From Methyloversatilis sp. (GTDB lineage: Bacteria > Pseudomonadota > Gammaproteobacteria > Burkholderiales > Rhodocyclaceae): a DNA stretch of 64,000 bases. Shown piece by piece: positions 56,641 to 64,000 of this stretch; positions within the stretch are counted from its first letter, which is position 1; every line of letters starts with the position of its first letter. The stretch lies in contig NZ_JAUYRO010000117.1 of the NCBI RefSeq assembly GCF_030696805.1, positions 24,644 to 88,643 on the forward strand, written 5' to 3'. The notes under the pieces are model-generated. The model did not search any database and had not been told where the DNA came from. It saw only the letters and a list, made by a program, of their open reading frames with translations. Position numbers and translations under genes: made by a program.

Positions 56641-58149
56641 TCAGCGCCCATGGCTGAGGTCGGCGACAAGCCGCTCTGCTGCGCGGCGCCCGGACAGCAG
56701 GGCCATCGGAATGCCCGGGCCGGGGTGCACCGAGCCGCCGGCCAGATACAGGCCGGCAATGGCGCTGGCTGCGCCGGGTCGCGCGAAACTGCCCATCGAG
56801 CCATGGTTGGCGCGGCCATACAGCGCGCCGCCAGTGGCCGGAAACAGCTGGTTGAAACCGTGCGGCGTGGTGGCGACCGCGTCCATCGACGCGCGGTCGA
56901 TGTCGAGCCCGCAGCGGCGCATCAGGTCGAAGGCGTTGTCGGCAAGCCGGGCGACTTCGGCATCACCGAACGGCCGGGTATCGCCGTCGGCGGGTGCGTT
57001 GATCAGCACCAGCAGGCGTTCGCGATCGAGCGCTGGCGCCTCGGCGTCATCAGGGGTATCGGCGCGGTCCTGCGCGCACACATAGACGGTCGGCGCATCA
57101 ACGATGCTGCGCCGCTGAAACACCGCGGCGAATTCGTCCGGGTAGTTTTCGGCGAAGAACACATTGTGGTGGTGCAGCGGAAAGCCTCGCGTGCGGCCAT
57201 GAACGCACCAGGTGATCGCTGACAGCGAGCGCTCGGCCGGCTTGATGACGGGTGCGGCCGGCTGTACGGCCGACCCGAGCAGGCCGGTCGCGAGCGCCGA
57301 CACGTCGCCGTTGAACACCACGCGTTCGCAGTCGATGACTTCGCCACCGGCCAGCCGAACGCCGGCGACCCGACCGGCGCGCAGCACGATTTCCTCGACC
57401 TGGCAGCCGAAGCGGAAGCGCGCGCCATGCCGCTCGGCCAGCGTTTGCAGCGCGTCGGCCACGCGACGCATGCCGCCTTCGACGATCCATACCCCGTCCT
57501 GCTCAACGTGCGCGATCAGCATCAAGGTGGCCGGCGCGCGCAACGGTGACGAGCCGACATAGGTGGCGTAGCGACCGAACAGCTGGCGCAGGCGCGGATC
57601 GCGGAAGTACTGGCCGAGCGCGCCCCACAGCGTGCTCATCGGCTGGGTGCGCCAGAGCGCGCCGAGGTTGGCGAAGCCGACGCGCTGCGTCAGTTCGATC
57701 GCCGACGGCCGCTGGCCATCGATGAAGGGGCCGCGCAGCGTCTGGTAGATCTCGCGGCTGCGCGCGCAGAAGGCGCGATAGCCGGCGGCATCGTGTGCGC
57801 CGGCGAAGTCGCCGATCGCCTCGACGCTGCGTTCGATGTCGGCAAACAGGTCGAGCCGGCCGCCTTCCCGCCAGGCGTGGCGCGCCAGCACCGAGGTCGT
57901 GTGCAAGGTGAGTGCGTCGGTCAGCGAGGCGCCTGCGTCGGCGAACAATGACTCGAAGGCCCAGCGCATCGTGAATACGGTCGGGCCGCCATCGATGGCG
58001 GCGCTGCCCACCTTCACTTCACGCATCTTGCCGCCGGGCGCAGGGGCGCGCTCGAGCAACTGCACGTCGAGGCCCTGACGCGCCAGATCGACCGCCGCCG
58101 ACAGTCCGCCCATGCCGGCGCCGATGACCACCACCCGTTCAGACGCCAC
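56641..58149 (-). CDS. crtD: Hydroxyneurosporene/1-hydroxycarotenoid 3,4-desaturase CrtD
   Basis: 502 residues with a GTG start. FAD motif VVVIGAGMGGLSAAVDLA, the CrtD-type RAPAPGGKMREVKVGSAAIDGGPTVFTMR (core GGKMREV and DGGPTVFTM distinguishes it from CrtI), and C-terminal GLYLAGGSVHPGPGIPMALLSG. It dehydrogenates C-3,4 of hydroxylated carotenoids on the route to spheroidene/spirilloxanthin. It follows the membrane protein gene at 58159 by 9 nt, so they are one operon. Confidence 0.93.
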   Translation of the reverse strand: MASERVVVIGAGMGGLSAAVDLARQGLDVQLLERAPAPGGKMREVKVGSAAIDGGPTVFTMRWAFESLFADAGASLTDALTLHTTSVLARHAWREGGRLDLFADIERSVEAIGDFAGAHDAAGYRAFCARSREIYQTLRGPFIDGQRPSAIELTQRVGFANLGALWRTQPMSTLWGALGQYFRDPRLRQLFGRYATYVGSSPLRAPATLMLIAHVEQDGVWIVEGGMRRVADALQTLAERHGARFRFGCQVEEIVLRAGRVAGVRLAGGEVIDCERVVFNGDVSALATGLLGSAVQPAAPVIKPAERSLSAITWCVHGRTRGFPLHHHNVFFAENYPDEFAAVFQRRSIVDAPTVYVCAQDRADTPDDAEAPALDRERLLVLINAPADGDTRPFGDAEVARLADNAFDLMRRCGLDIDRASMDAVATTPHGFNQLFPATGGALYGRANHGSMGSFARPGAASAIAGLYLAGGSVHPGPGIPMALLSGRRAAERLVADLSHGR

Positions 58150-58158
58150 GCCGGCCTT

Positions 58159-58908
58159 TCACGCGCGTTGCCCGGCCGGCATCGCCGCGCGCGGACGCCC
58201 CAGCTTGCGCCACTGATACAGGATGATGGCCAGCCCGACGGTCAGCGGAATCGCCCACAGCACCGGGTGCAGCGCCAGCGTCGGGAAGGTGCGCACCGCG
58301 CCGAAAGCGAAGAAGGCCGTGTAGACCGAAATGCCGGCGCCGACCAGCGCCTTGATGTGTTCGCGCAGCCAGTCATTGGCCGCCGGCTGGCGCTTGTACA
58401 GGAACCACAGATTGGTGCCGACCGTCGCCCAGCCGATCAGCGATACGCCCAGCATCAGCGGCTGGCCGATCAGCAGACCCTGCACCGCGCAGTTCGTGGC
58501 GGTGATGAAGGTCGCCGCCTGCAGGCCGAGATTCACCGATTCCCGGTTGGCCGCGTGGTCGCGCCGGTTGCGGATGCACTGCCAGCCGTACCAGGCCAGG
58601 TTCAGCGTCAATGTGGCGAGTGCCAGCATCATCCAGCCGAAAATGGCGCGCACCAGCGCCGGGTCGCGGAAATCGGCGTGTTCCGTCAGGTGCGGATGGG
58701 TCGACACCGGGTCGGCCAGCGTACACAGGCTGATGCCGATCGCCGCGGTGCCGGTCAGCAGCATGGTCACCGTGAACACCTTGCCGACGTTGCGGTGCGC
58801 GATGCCGCCCTTCTTCGCGAACACCGGCACCCAGAACGCGAGCAGGCCGGTTGCGCCGGTCACGATGTGACTGGCGACGAAGAGGTGGAACAGCTCGGAC
58901 ACGGACAT
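58159..58908 (-). CDS. Multi-pass membrane protein in the crtD operon (DUF2306-like)
   Basis: 249 residues from ATG 58908; about seven hydrophobic segments. The first motif H8...H14-TG-x-LAFWVPVFAKKGGIAHRNVGKVF has a GG-x-x-HR signature like DUF2306 membrane proteins, and a later W-rich helix. No transporter family named. It begins a two-gene operon with crtD and faces the P450 gene across a 266-nt region with a CrtJ-type site. Inference: linked to carotenoid or photosynthetic membrane formation. Confidence 0.6.
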   Translation of the reverse strand: MSVSELFHLFVASHIVTGATGLLAFWVPVFAKKGGIAHRNVGKVFTVTMLLTGTAAIGISLCTLADPVSTHPHLTEHADFRDPALVRAIFGWMMLALATLTLNLAWYGWQCIRNRRDHAANRESVNLGLQAATFITATNCAVQGLLIGQPLMLGVSLIGWATVGTNLWFLYKRQPAANDWLREHIKALVGAGISVYTAFFAFGAVRTFPTLALHPVLWAIPLTVGLAIILYQWRKLGRPRAAMPAGQRA

Positions 58909-58997
58909 CGTTGCGCGCTCGACAGGCCCTGCCAAAGGTGAGCGGCGGAGGCTCACTGCCCCCTCAAGCGGGTGCTTGAGGTATTGACACTTCGCAC

Positions 58998-59015
58998 TGT
59001 AACCTCAGGCGGACA
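58998..59015. promoter_or_regulatory. CrtJ/PpsR-type site between the crtD operon and the P450 gene
   Basis: TGT-AACCTCAGGCGG-ACA is an exact TGT-N12-ACA. Known: CrtJ/PpsR represses bch, crt and puc genes by binding pairs or single copies of this palindrome in aerobic light. It lies in the divergent promoter region, so it can act on both operons. A lone match can occur by chance; position supports it. Confidence 0.6.
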
Positions 59016-59174
59016 GATTCGGTATCGTGCAGTGCGGCATGCCGGATTCGGGTCCGACACCTATACTCGGGGCGCGAGGGAAGCGCGCCGCCCGTCGGAG
59101 CGCCCGCTGCACTGCCCGACTGACCGACAGACACAGCAACGCACACAGCACAACGCACACGGATTGCGGCCGAC

Positions 59175-60587
59175 GTGACAGCTTTTCCTTCGGGCCTCGA
59201 TGCGAGCCCGACCTACATTCCGCCGCGCCCGCAGGCGCTGTCGCCCATCATTTCGCTGTTCCGGCTGATCGCGCAGGGCGATGGCGACCTGCTGAGCCTG
59301 CTGCCGGCCGATGCCTACCGCGTGCCGGTCGGTCACCTGGGCTATTCGCGGCGACAGATACTGATCGTCAATGATCCGCAGCTCTACCGCAGCATCCTGA
59401 CCGACCCGACCGACATCTATCCGAAGAACGACCTGATGGTGGGTGCGCTCGAACCGCTGGTCGGCAACTCGATCTTCGTGTCGTCCGGCGACACCTGGCG
59501 CAAGCAGCGCCGCATGATCGATCCGGCCTTTTCGCACATGCGGCTCGGCCAGGCGTTTCCGTCGATGGCGGCCGGCGTCGATGCCTATGAAGACAAGCTG
59601 CGCGAGCAGGCACTGACCGGCAAAGCCTTTTCGCTCGATCTGGCGATGAGCCACCTGACGGCCGACATCATCTGCCGCACGGTGTTTTCGACTTCGTTCG
59701 ACACGAAGGCGTCGCGCGAGGTGTTCGACGCGTTCACGCTGTTCGAGCGCAGCGTGGCCCAGGTCGAGTGGAAGCGGCTCATTTTCGATCCGGCATGGAA
59801 GCGCGTCGATCAGCGCCCGGACGTCGAAGCCGCCTGCCACATCATCCGCGAGCGGCTGGGTGAGCTGGTCGATACGCATCTGACCGGGCCGATCACGCGC
59901 TGGAACGACATCGCTGCCGAAATGGTGAATGCCGAAGACCCGGAGACCGGCGACCATTTCGACCGCAAGGAGCTGATCGACCAGCTCGGCGTCATGTTCC
60001 TCGCCGGCCACGAAACCACGGCCAGCGTGCTGACCTGGGTGTTCTTCATCCTGAGTTCGCAGCACGACACGGTGGCGCGCATGCGCGCCGAGGTGAGCGC
60101 AGTGGTGGGCGAGGGCGACATCGGCTTCGAGCACATCCGCCGGCTCACCTTCACGCGCAACGTGTTCCGCGAAACCATGCGGCTGTACCCGCCGATCACC
60201 TTCATTCCGCGCGTGGCGGCCGAGGCGACGCAGATCGGCAAGTACCGGGTGAAGCGAGGCGCGATGATCATGATTTCGCCGTGGACCATCCACCGCAACG
60301 AGAATTACTGGCGCAACGCCCACCACTTCGATCCCGACCGCTTCAGCACCGAACGCGAGCACGAACTGGTGCCTGGCGCCTATCTGCCGTTCGGGCTCGG
60401 GCCGCGCGTGTGCGTCGGCGCCGCCTTTGCGACCACCGAAGCGACGCTGATCCTGGCGCGGCTGGTGCGCCGTTTCGATTTCAGTGCGCTCGACGCCGAC
60501 GCGGTGCGCCCGGTGGCGCGCCTGACGACGCGGCCGAAGCACCAGATCATGTGCCGCGTGCGTCTGCGCGAGCGGGCCGGCGCATGA
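59175..60587 (+). CDS. Cytochrome P450 in the photosynthesis gene cluster
   Basis: 470 residues with a GTG start at 59175. I-helix AGHETTAS (oxygen-activating Glu-Thr-Thr), ExxR in ETMRLYPP, and heme motif FGLGPRVCVGAAFA with Cys413. The ETT and FxxGPRxCxG forms and the PKNDLMVGALEPLVGNSIFVSSG start match P450s of the CYP97/CYP175-like group, several of which hydroxylate carotenoid rings; the substrate here is not known. No ferredoxin gene adjacent. It overlaps the ATP-grasp gene (ATGA), so the two products probably act in one pathway. Confidence 0.9.
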   Translation: MTAFPSGLDASPTYIPPRPQALSPIISLFRLIAQGDGDLLSLLPADAYRVPVGHLGYSRRQILIVNDPQLYRSILTDPTDIYPKNDLMVGALEPLVGNSIFVSSGDTWRKQRRMIDPAFSHMRLGQAFPSMAAGVDAYEDKLREQALTGKAFSLDLAMSHLTADIICRTVFSTSFDTKASREVFDAFTLFERSVAQVEWKRLIFDPAWKRVDQRPDVEAACHIIRERLGELVDTHLTGPITRWNDIAAEMVNAEDPETGDHFDRKELIDQLGVMFLAGHETTASVLTWVFFILSSQHDTVARMRAEVSAVVGEGDIGFEHIRRLTFTRNVFRETMRLYPPITFIPRVAAEATQIGKYRVKRGAMIMISPWTIHRNENYWRNAHHFDPDRFSTEREHELVPGAYLPFGLGPRVCVGAAFATTEATLILARLVRRFDFSALDADAVRPVARLTTRPKHQIMCRVRLRERAGA

Positions 60588-61852
60588 AGCCGGTCGTGCT
60601 GATCACGCTCGGCCGCCTGCCCAAGGGGCTGGATCTGGCGCGCAGCTTTCATCGGCTGGGCTGGCGCGTCATCGTCGCCGAACCGTTCCGATGGCATCTG
60701 AGCGCGATGTCGAATGCGGTGGCGCGGCGCTACACGGTGACCGCGCCGGCGCTCAGTCGCGAGCGCTATCTGGACGAGTTGCGCGACATCGTGCTCAAGG
60801 AAGGCGTCGACCTGGTCGTGCCGGTGTCGGAAGAAATCATGCATGCCAGCCATCTGGCCGGTCGGCTGCCGGTCGGTGTGCAGCTGTTTGCCATGCCGCC
60901 CGAGGTGCTGATGCCGCTGCACGACAAGCTGCAGTTCATCGGCCGCTGCCGCGATTACGGCGTGGCCGCACCGGCCACCTGTGCGCTGGGCACGCCGGGT
61001 GCTGCCGATCTGGCGCAGGCCGGCGACCACATCGTGAAGCCGGTCTATTCGTGCTCCGGTCGTGGCGTGCGGTTCCGCCGGCAGGGCGAAGCGCTGCCCG
61101 AGGTCACGCCCGGCCAGCCGGCCATCGTTCAGCGCTGGGTCAAGGGCAATGTGCTGAGCACCTTCTCGATCGCTGCCGCCGGCCAGCCGCTGGTGACCGT
61201 GGTGTATCGCGGCGCGGTCATGTCGGGCACCGTGTCCGTGTGCTTCGAGCGCGTCACCGAGGACGACCCGCAGCACCGGCCGGTCATCGACTGGGTGAGC
61301 CGGTTCATCGCCGCAGCAGGCTTCACCGGCTTCATATCGTTCGACCTGGTGGTGGATGCCGACGGCCAGGCGCACGGCATCGAGTGCAATCCGCGCGCCA
61401 CCAGCGGGCTGCATTTCGTCGATCCGGACGATCTGGCGCGCGCCGTCGTGGCGCCGGATGGCGTGCTGGACGGGACGCAGCCGGTACGTTTCCGCAAGCA
61501 GTCGCTGTTGCAGCAGTTCTATCCCTGTCTGACCGAGGTGCAGAAGTCGATGTTCAGCCCGAAGGCTTTCGGGCCGGACTTCCGGCGCAACCTGGCGCGC
61601 TTTGTGCGGGCGCGCGACGTGACCTGGCAATGGCGCGATCCGCTGCCCTTCATCACGATGCCGCTGACCGCGTCGCAGATCATCTGGCTGTCGATCCGCA
61701 GCGGTGCGACCTTTGGCGAGGTCGCCACGCTCGATGTCGGGCTGTACGCGCCGGACGAGGCGGCGGCCGCATCCGGCAACCTGCCGGGCTTGACTGCACC
61801 GACCGACCCGGACACGCCGTCCGTCCCCTCTTCGCCGTCCGCAGTGTCCTGA
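60584..61852 (+). CDS. ATP-grasp ligase-like enzyme coupled to the P450
   Basis: 422 residues from an ATG overlapping the P450 stop. Pre-ATP-grasp Rossmann half (LITLGRLPKGLDLARSFHRLGW core GRLPKG), ATP-binding Lys in DHIVKPVYSCSGRGVRF, and the Mg/ATP-binding EC-N-PRAT segment (GIECNPRATSGLH) with D-x-V-x-D before it. These are the standard ATP-grasp ligase residues, as in carbamoyl-phosphate-synthase-like and carnosine/peptide-ligase-type enzymes. It likely joins a carboxylate to an amine or thiol. Substrates unknown. It is directly upstream of bchI. Confidence 0.85.
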   Translation: MKPVVLITLGRLPKGLDLARSFHRLGWRVIVAEPFRWHLSAMSNAVARRYTVTAPALSRERYLDELRDIVLKEGVDLVVPVSEEIMHASHLAGRLPVGVQLFAMPPEVLMPLHDKLQFIGRCRDYGVAAPATCALGTPGAADLAQAGDHIVKPVYSCSGRGVRFRRQGEALPEVTPGQPAIVQRWVKGNVLSTFSIAAAGQPLVTVVYRGAVMSGTVSVCFERVTEDDPQHRPVIDWVSRFIAAAGFTGFISFDLVVDADGQAHGIECNPRATSGLHFVDPDDLARAVVAPDGVLDGTQPVRFRKQSLLQQFYPCLTEVQKSMFSPKAFGPDFRRNLARFVRARDVTWQWRDPLPFITMPLTASQIIWLSIRSGATFGEVATLDVGLYAPDEAAAASGNLPGLTAPTDPDTPSVPSSPSAVS

Positions 61853-61873
61853 GTTCGCTGGACAGCCCACAAG

Positions 61874-61891
61874 TGTCACTCTAAAGTGACA
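61874..61891. promoter_or_regulatory. CrtJ/PpsR-type palindrome in front of bchI
   Basis: TGTCACTCTAAAGTGACA fits TGT-N12-ACA and is a near-perfect 8-bp inverted repeat (TGTCACT / AGTGACA, with flanking G/C). A weaker TGT-N14-ACA pair (61845-61864) lies 9 nt upstream, possibly a second half-conserved site as seen in paired CrtJ operators. It is about 70-85 nt before the bchI start. Confidence 0.75.
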
Positions 61892-61959
61892 CGCCGCGAC
61901 GCAGGCGCGTCGATCAATCCGGGTGCGCGCAGCGCGCGGCCCTGAACAGAGGTTTGTCG

Positions 61960-62979
61960 ATGTCACAACCCTTCCCGTTCTCGGCCATCGTTGGCCAGGA
62001 CGAAATGAAACTGGCCATTCTGGTCGCCACGGTCGATGCGTCGATCGGCGGCGTGCTGGTGTTCGGCGACCGCGGGACCGGCAAGTCGACCGCGGTGCGC
62101 GCGCTGGCGGCGCTGCTGCCGAAGATGCGCGCGGTCGTCGGCTGCCCCTATCAGTGCGATCCGGCCGATGGCGCGCCGTGCTGCGCGCAGTGCGCGGCCG
62201 GCAAGGCCACGCTGAAGAGCCACCTCGTGCCGGTGCCGGTGGTTGACATGCCGCTCGGCGCGACGGAAGACCGGGTGGTCGGCGCGCTCGACCTCGAACG
62301 CGCGCTGACGCGCGGTGAAAAGGCTTTCGAGCCCGGCCTGCTGGCGCGTGCCAACCGTGGCTTCCTGTATATCGACGAGGTAAATCTGCTGGAAGACCAT
62401 CTGGTCGACCTGCTGATCGACGTCGCCGCCTCGGGCGAAAACCTGGTCGAGCGCGAAGGTCTGAGCGTGCGCCATCCGGCCCGCTTCGTCATCGTCGGCA
62501 GCGGCAATCCGGAAGAGGGCGAACTTCGCCCGCAATTGCTTGACCGTTTCGGCCTGTCGGTCGAGGTGACGACGCCGACAGACCTGCCGACCCGGGTCGA
62601 AGTGGTGCGCCGGCGCGATGCCTACGAGCGCGACCGCGATGCCTTCGTGGCGCACTGGAAGAAGCACGACGACAAGTTGCGCAAGAAGATCGTCGCCGCG
62701 CGCGAACGTCTGCCCGGCGTGAAGGTACCCGACGGCGTGGTCGAGCAGGCGGCCCGCCTGTGCATGGCGCTCGGCACCGACGGTCTGCGCGGCGAATTGA
62801 CGCTGATCCGCGCCGCCCGCGCACTGGCTGCCTTCGACGGCGACGACGCGGTGAGCGATGCCCACCTGCGCCGCATCGCGCCGCCCGCGCTGCGCCACCG
62901 GCTGCGCCGCGATCCGCTGGATGACGCCGGTTCCGGCGCGCGTGTCGATCGCGCGGTGGAAGACCTGTTTGGAAACTAG
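61960..62979 (+). CDS. bchI: Magnesium chelatase AAA+ subunit BchI
   Basis: 339 residues from the ATG at 61960. Walker A GDRGTGKST (36-44), the I-subunit insert with cysteines (CPYQCDP ... CCAQC), Walker B FLYIDEVNLL (136-145), and sensor 1 GSGNPEEGELRPQLLDRFGL. It is the ATPase motor that loads Mg into protoporphyrin IX with BchD and BchH. Its stop overlaps the bchD start. A CrtJ-type palindrome precedes it. Confidence 0.97.
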   Translation: MSQPFPFSAIVGQDEMKLAILVATVDASIGGVLVFGDRGTGKSTAVRALAALLPKMRAVVGCPYQCDPADGAPCCAQCAAGKATLKSHLVPVPVVDMPLGATEDRVVGALDLERALTRGEKAFEPGLLARANRGFLYIDEVNLLEDHLVDLLIDVAASGENLVEREGLSVRHPARFVIVGSGNPEEGELRPQLLDRFGLSVEVTTPTDLPTRVEVVRRRDAYERDRDAFVAHWKKHDDKLRKKIVAARERLPGVKVPDGVVEQAARLCMALGTDGLRGELTLIRAARALAAFDGDDAVSDAHLRRIAPPALRHRLRRDPLDDAGSGARVDRAVEDLFGN

Positions 62980-64000
62980 GGCAAGACCGGGCGACGACCG
63001 GGCGACGGTCGTCGATGACCCCTGGTTGCGCGCCGCGCTGGCTTGCGCGCTGTGCGCGGTCGATCCGGTCGGCACCGGTGGCGTACGCCTGCACGCCCAG
63101 GCCGGACCGGTGCGCGACGCCTGGCTCGCACAGTTGCGCGACATGCTGCCGCCCGGCACGCCGATGCGCCGGGTGCCGTTCAACGTCACCGACGGCCGTC
63201 TGCTCGGCGGGCTGGACCTGACCGCCACGCTGCGTGCCGGCCGGCCGGTGGCCGAGCGCGGCCTGCTGGTCGATGCGCACGGCGGCTTCGTGCTGCTGGC
63301 GATGGCCGAGCGCCTGCCGCCCGGCACGGCCGCCCGCGTCACCGCGGTGATGGACGCCGGCGAAGTGGCACTGGCCCGTGATGGCATCGCGCTGACCAGC
63401 GCGGCGGCATTCGCCGTGATCGCGCTCGACGAGGGGCTGGAGGACGAGCCGCTGTCGACAGCGCTGTGCGACCGGCTGGCCTTCCATCTCGATCTGGATG
63501 GCCTGCGCGCCCAGACCTGCACCCCGCTCCCGGTGAGCGCCGCCGACATCGAACGGGCGCGCGCCCGTCTGCCTGTGGTCGCCGTGCCGCCCGGCGCCAC
63601 CGAGGCGTTGGCGGCCACGGCGCTCGCGCTCGGTGTCTCGTCGATGCGCGCACTGCTGCAGTCGGTCCGGGTGGCGCGCGCCGCCGCAGCGCTCGACGGC
63701 CGCGATGCGGTGGCCGCAGACGACGTGACGCTGGCCGCCCAGCTCGTTCTGGCACCGCGTGCCACGCAGTTCCCGACCACTGAAACGCCGCCCGACCAGG
63801 CTGAAGCCTCGCCGCCGGAGCCGGACGACACGCACCCTGAAGACTCGCCGCCGCCCGAACCCGAAGCCGGGCAGGACGCGTCGGACAGCGACACGCAGCC
63901 ACCGGACGACCGGCCGCTGGACGATGTGGTCCTGCAGGCGGCGCAGGCAGCGATTCCCCCCGGCTTGCTGGCGCGCCTGCAGGCTGCCGCCGGGCGCCTG
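62969..64000 (+). CDS. bchD: Magnesium chelatase subunit BchD (3' end cut off)
   Basis: 344 codons to the window edge. TTG at 62969 is the only plausible start in frame and overlaps the bchI stop by 11 nt. The AAA+ like domain begins CAVDPVGTGGVRLHAQAGPVRD, matching the BchD start, but no Walker A (a normal feature of D subunits). The acidic/Pro-rich linker (about residues 265-310) that separates AAA+ and VWA domains is reached at the edge. The VWA/integrin-I domain and MIDAS should follow outside the window. It is the platform subunit of Mg chelatase. Confidence 0.93.
   Translation, partial: METRARPGDDRATVVDDPWLRAALACALCAVDPVGTGGVRLHAQAGPVRDAWLAQLRDMLPPGTPMRRVPFNVTDGRLLGGLDLTATLRAGRPVAERGLLVDAHGGFVLLAMAERLPPGTAARVTAVMDAGEVALARDGIALTSAAAFAVIALDEGLEDEPLSTALCDRLAFHLDLDGLRAQTCTPLPVSAADIERARARLPVVAVPPGATEALAATALALGVSSMRALLQSVRVARAAAALDGRDAVAADDVTLAAQLVLAPRATQFPTTETPPDQAEASPPEPDDTHPEDSPPPEPEAGQDASDSDTQPPDDRPLDDVVLQAAQAAIPPGLLARLQAAAGRL

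Noticed and set aside
59061..60542. Long minus-strand frame opposite the P450
   Set aside because: Shadow frame; the plus strand has all P450 motifs in one reading frame.

Overview
This is a high-GC (estimated by eye at 65-68%) chromosomal window that reads like a photosynthetic, metabolically flexible betaproteobacterium. PEP-CTERM surface proteins, a FadE/FadL/FadB-type fatty-acid locus, norCBQD, SdhCDB and carotenoid plus bacteriochlorophyll genes all fit Rhodocyclales or Burkholderiales. I cannot name a genus from sequence alone. No insertion sequence, phage or CRISPR array was seen. Layout: 0-5 kb holds the end of an Atm1-type ABC exporter, a small signalling group (cyclase-like/PEGA protein, lipoprotein, Ser/Thr kinase) and a small metal-binding protein. 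A PEP-CTERM gene with a textbook sigma-54 promoter follows at 5.2-6.0 kb. From 6.2 to 15.6 kb, on the minus strand, lies a complete Nit1C/MSMEG_0565-0572-type cluster (conserved partner NitB, nitrilase, radical SAM, GNAT, AIR-synthase-like, glycosyltransferase, small protein, flavoprotein), extended by a LnmK-like double-hotdog protein and a MocR-type regulator. Its upstream region carries a sigma-54-like element and three phased 11-bp repeats, and tandem hairpin modules sit between nitB and the nitrilase.

At 15.9-29.3 kb there is an MgtC/DUF4010 membrane protein, then a fatty-acid beta-oxidation locus: a TetR regulator with a clear promoter/operator, FadE, two thiolases, two multifunctional enzymes of opposite domain order, a thioesterase and FadL. 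Next come DsbC, a UbiH-family hydroxylase, tRNA-Met(CAU), a SOUL heme-binding protein and two tandem PEP-CTERM paralogues with mosaic identity. From 35.5 to 40.8 kb is a nitric oxide reductase operon (small membrane protein, a two-heme NorC, NorB, NorQ, NorD).

From 40.9 to 52.1 kb the minus strand carries a copper P1B-ATPase, a Met-rich micro-protein, a decayed 3' fragment of a P2-type ATPase, a run of poorly known genes (ATP-grasp-like, truncated FmdE-like, small helical proteins, cupin), sdhB-sdhD-sdhC without sdhA, and the intact P2-type ATPase. A 57-nt conserved segment plus the ATPase 3' end occurs at both ends of this block as a direct repeat. From 52.5 kb to the right edge there are a DUF2254 protein, an alpha/beta hydrolase and the start of a photosynthesis gene cluster: crtI, crtD with a membrane protein, a P450 translationally coupled to an ATP-grasp enzyme, bchI and bchD (cut by the edge). 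Exact TGT-N12-ACA (CrtJ/PpsR-type) sites lie in front of the P450 and of bchI, which ties the P450/ATP-grasp pair to light- and oxygen-regulated photopigment synthesis.

The two places most likely to hide undescribed chemistry are the extended Nit1C cluster and the P450/ATP-grasp pair inside the photosynthesis cluster.
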